From positions 1 to 21,473 of the forward strand of contig JALMLS010000317.1 in assembly GCA_038496445.1 (NCBI GenBank): a DNA stretch of 21,473 nucleotides. The letters run 5' to 3'. Positions 18,622 to 21,473 of this stretch are shown here, piece after piece (position 1 is the first letter of the stretch; each line of letters opens with the position of its first letter). Position numbers and translations under genes: made by a program. Below the pieces are notes generated by a model, which saw only the letters and a program-made list of their open reading frames with translations, searched no databases and was not told the DNA's origin. Origin of the DNA: Trichosphaerium sp. ATCC 40318 (Eukaryota; Discosea; Flabellinia; Trichosidae).

Positions 18622-19443
18622 TTACAATACAACACGGTTTACTGTTCCTTTTGTTGGAACACAACCCATTATCTCAAAAGTAAACTGTGTTGCTTTTTTC
18701 ATTGGAAGCCTCATTTGTACAACACATCTACCTCTGATATTCTCAACACGTAGTTTTTGGCTTCTAGCAAGTCCAGTACGATGTGGTGTTATTATGCCTT
18801 TGTAACCCATATGTAGTATATTACAAATACCCTTTTCAAGTGCCATAACACAATGATCTCCTTCTTTTGTACAAGACCTACCAACAAAGACAAAATGTTA
18901 ACAAAATAAAACAATCCTTTGATTTTAAAAAACTCATCAAGGACTGTGGATCCTTCAAGTTCATTCAACTTTTATCACTGGTGTTGCTGTTCTTATTTAG
19001 TATATGAGGTAGATATAACAGTTATCTGTAGAACTTTACAAACCTGACAACTCAAAAAAAATCAAAAGTAGCAAACAATGATAAAAGTCGAATGAACTTG
19101 ATGACTAAAGGTATTTTAAGTACCAAAGAAACCCTCCTGCGATTAAAGAATACTTTTTAGAAGAATCAAAAGTAACTTTCCTTGACCCTAGTGTGACCCA
19201 CCTGACAAAAACGTTGAGTTATTGTAAATATAAGGTATTCATGTGCCTTGTTGGTTTTGTATCAGTGCAAGCCTGTTGGAAGCTTTTTGCGTTCTTGTTA
19301 AGATCCTTCGAAGTTACGATAGAACCCAAGAAATCATGCCACCATAGTACTTTTGGTTTATCTTTACAAAGGTAAAGATACGATGCAAATGTAGGTGGTA
19401 ACTCTTTAGCTAATTCATCAGCTATACGAAAATGTGACCCCAT
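18622..19443 (-). CDS. Multi-exon gene of unknown family
   Basis: I do not recognise this protein. The first exon runs from the ATG at 19443 to 19247 (MGSHFRIADELAKELPPTF...). It joins in phase to 19201-19124 (WVTLGSRKVTFDSSKKYSLI) through a 45-nt intron with a GC donor (AAG then GCACAT). The last exon, 18877-18622, encodes SCTKEGDHCVMALEKG, then RGRCVVQMRLPMKKATQF and ends GTVNRVVL. A small exon around 18966-18932 (LNELEGSTVLDE) would join the last exon in phase. The link between 19124 and 18966 is unresolved because several acceptors compete. The last exon holds five spaced cysteines. There is no signal peptide at this start. The first exon contains a possible further 48-nt intron (GTACTA...GAAG) that is in frame either way. 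The gene may be intact or decaying. Confidence 0.5.
19202..19246 (-). other. Probable GC-AG intron in the unknown gene
   Basis: 45 nt, beginning GCACAT after an exon ending ACAAG and ending TTTTTGTCAG. It removes an in-frame TAA and joins two coding stretches in phase. The donor resembles those at 2826 and 6502. Confidence 0.5.
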
Positions 19444-19490
19444 TCCTTTATTCAAAAAACATTAGTTTAATAGTTGTTTATGATATTGGC

Positions 19491-19592
19491 ACTGTTGTAG
19501 TCGCTTAGCCAATGTTACAACTATACAGGTTTTACTATTACAAGTAACATAAAGTTGTACGAAGCATTGGTTAAGCGAGTACAAAGTTGTAT
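19491..19592. repeat. Imperfect inverted repeat, 3' of the BTB gene
   Basis: The left arm (TGTTGTAGTCGCTTAGCCAA, TGTT.ACAACT) and the inverted right arm (TTTGTACTCGCTTAACCAAT, GCTTCGTACAACT) match over about 35 positions around a spacer of about 25 nt. It could form a hairpin in the transcript or be a small fold-back element. No second copy is seen. Confidence 0.5.
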
Positions 19593-19686
19593 TTAAAGTA
19601 GAAACATGTTTTTTTTGAATGAAATCAAAGCGAACTTGGAAGTAAATTTATAATTCTAATTCGTTGTTAGTCCTTTTGGTACATAG

Positions 19687-21473
19687 TTATGTGACCGCTA
19701 CATAATAAAATAATTTTGCTGGATTATTTTTAAAAGGCGTACTTGCGAGTATCCATAGATCTGCTTTTGATGTAAAAAAAGAATTGATTTCTTCATATTT
19801 TTGAATAAATATAAGCAACAATGCTTCAGGAATCCTTATTCTTTTCTTATTCTGGAAAAGATAATACATGAACCCATTTCCTTTCAAGTAATTCTTTGAT
19901 ACTAATGTAAACAATTCACCACATTTATCAGAACTTGGTTTTTTCAATAAACTATTAGCATCTAAGTAAATCAAATAGCTCAATATCACATTCAATAACT
20001 AACGTCCAAAATACATAACTCTGAAGATCCTCAGCCAATACCTAAGAGAGTATACTATTAGTACATTTCTAGTTTCATTAAAGGGTAGGTTATGAAGTAC
20101 CTTTCCGAGCTTAACAACAATACCTTTAAGTGTTTTATAAGGTAGTTTCTTCTCTTTGAGAGTATTTACCTCTGCTATATGGTTCATACTTGTCATAATA
20201 TTCAAGAAATAAAAAGCAGACTCAGGTGTTTCATCTTGAACTAGGATATATGGTATGACATCTGATTGTTTGAAACCACCTGTGAACTGATTCATAAAGT
20301 ACCTTTTGAAAAAAAACAAAAAGTAAGTTCAAAAAAAAAAGAGCAAAAAAAAAAGGTTTTACTTGTACGCACTTGTTATTAGCGCAAACGGCATATTTTG
20401 ATGATTTTACTTTGAATACTGGTACATCTTTATCAACTATAATAAACGTGACATCACAAAAAGACATTGTTCCATCTCTTATGATACAAGGTAACTCTCT
20501 CGTCATAATACTATCCAAATCAACTCTAAAAAAAATCAAAAAACAAAGTTACAAGAAGAACAGGTGCGTACTCAATTTGATACGCTTTCGCTTGCTCTTG
20601 TGCGTTTTGTTGATGGTCACTAGTGCAAGAAATGCCTCCATTTACCTCAATCTTGTGAACAAAGTCCCGAACAAACTCAAAATTTTGAGATGTGACAATA
20701 GCTGAATCGTTCGTAAGCGAGATTTTTTAACCATTGTAAGCAAAGATAACATGCAATCATGTATGTGCTTATCAATACTAAGAAATGCTTTTAATGTGAT
20801 ATGGTATCCCTCTTCTTTCAATAAGCATAATAACGCCATAGGCTGAAAGTAAGGCCTCCTTGCTGCCTAAAAAATTGTAAAAACATTGCATTCGCTTCAA
20901 CAGGTTTTAGAAAATAAAATATACCTTCGCTGCAAAGACTTCTCTTACTCTATGTTCTGAAGACGTAACAATTATCGCAGGTGGTGGCAGCTCAAATTCA
21001 GCTACTCTTAAAAATGCCTTAGAATTATCGTCAACCTCCAAAGGTACATCACAAGTTTGAGGGATAGCGTCAAGGTCTGCGCTGTAGTTTTATTTTTAGC
21101 TAAAGGATTCCATAAAAAAATAAACCTGAAGTACCTCAAGCACTCATACATGCTTTCGTTCCTAAGCTCTTCGACTGCTATTCTTATACCATCGTATCCA
21201 ATAACCTTGAAACTATCTGATGCATTACCAATGATAACTGACGCTTCAAGCAATATCCTAGCAGTTTAATCAACACCTACCCGTAAGAAGAAAAAAAAGA
21301 GAAAAAAAAAGGGTGTACCGTCTAATTATAAGGTAACACGTGTTTTCGGCGATAGTGTAAAACCCTTCTCCTGTATGTGTTATACCAGCTCTCCTCGCAA
21401 TGCCTCGTATACCAATCAATATCCATCGTTGATAGTCCACTAGATTTTCATCATCAAAACAATCATTTACAGA
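19687..21473 (-). CDS. Armadillo-like/BTB-POZ protein, 5' end missing
   Basis: The last 434 residues of a larger protein; the 5' end runs off the window. Exons on the minus strand: 21473-21319, 21257-21135, 21081-20925, 20866-20779, 20701-about 20572, 20525-20373, 20302-20101, 20041-20020, 19961-19687; phases all match. The N-terminal part is helical and repeat-like. PAIIVTSSEHRVREVFAAK and TIVTSQNFEFVRDFVHK are related, as successive armadillo repeats would be. A BTB domain follows (about residues 235-335): CDVTFIIVDKDVPVFKV, YFMNQFTGGFKQSD, ILVQDETPESAFYFLNIM. Proteins of this order are usually adaptors for cullin-3 ubiquitin ligases. Two joins are less certain: the 77-nt intron 20702-20778, whose own sequence reads like coding, and intron 19962-20019, with a GTTATG donor. 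A frameshifted copy is the alternative. Confidence 0.7.

Noticed and set aside
1-21473. tRNA, rRNA and bacterial-type signals (operons, Shine-Dalgarno sites, riboswitches)
   Set aside because: I saw no tRNA-like cloverleaf or rRNA segment on reading both strands, and spliced genes make prokaryotic signals irrelevant.

Overview
The window is nuclear DNA of a eukaryote. It is AT-rich, its genes are cut by many very short introns (mostly 40-80 nt), and it encodes F-box, BTB, SWIM-finger, MAO and seven-transmembrane proteins. I cannot place the lineage; a protist or other small compact-genome eukaryote is likely. I rebuilt the gene models by hand. Of 41 introns placed in four multi-exon genes, about 24 begin GTAC, so the host has a GTAC-type donor preference. 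Three introns, in three different genes, are best explained by GC-AG splicing with a GCAC donor. All exon boundaries are predictions without transcript support.

Layout. 1-1005: no convincing gene, with one short palindrome-ended repeat element (546-763). 1006-3482 (+): 15-exon monoamine-oxidase-like flavoenzyme. 3601-3740: degraded copy of a second repeat family. 3750-4931 (-): single-exon F-box protein with a ParB/sulfiredoxin-like LDGHHK motif. 5202-7168 (-): 11-exon secretory-pathway protein with signal peptide, PA-like lumenal domain and seven membrane segments. 7169-8493: repeat-rich intergenic DNA with two elements. 8494-9438 (+): frameshifted YwqK/MORN-like repeat pseudogene. 9439-12794: no supported intact gene, with one more repeat copy and an unrecognised decayed coding region.

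12804-16277: a complete Mutator-like (MULE) DNA transposon of 3,474 bp, flanked by a perfect 9-bp direct repeat. It has imperfect terminal inverted repeats and a 10-exon transposase of 789 aa with all expected motifs. 16430-16639 (-): small secreted protein with eight cysteines in the mature part. 16640-18621: decayed DNA with one relic repeat unit. 18622-19443 (-): multi-exon gene of unknown family. 19687-21473 (-): 3' nine exons of a protein with armadillo-like helices followed by a BTB/POZ domain, running off the right edge.

The genes do not form a pathway. The most notable items are the PA-7TM protein, the F-box/DGHHK fusion, the intact MULE, and two families of short elements whose ends are themselves palindromes. 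In one of these families, two elements share a core but have different ends.
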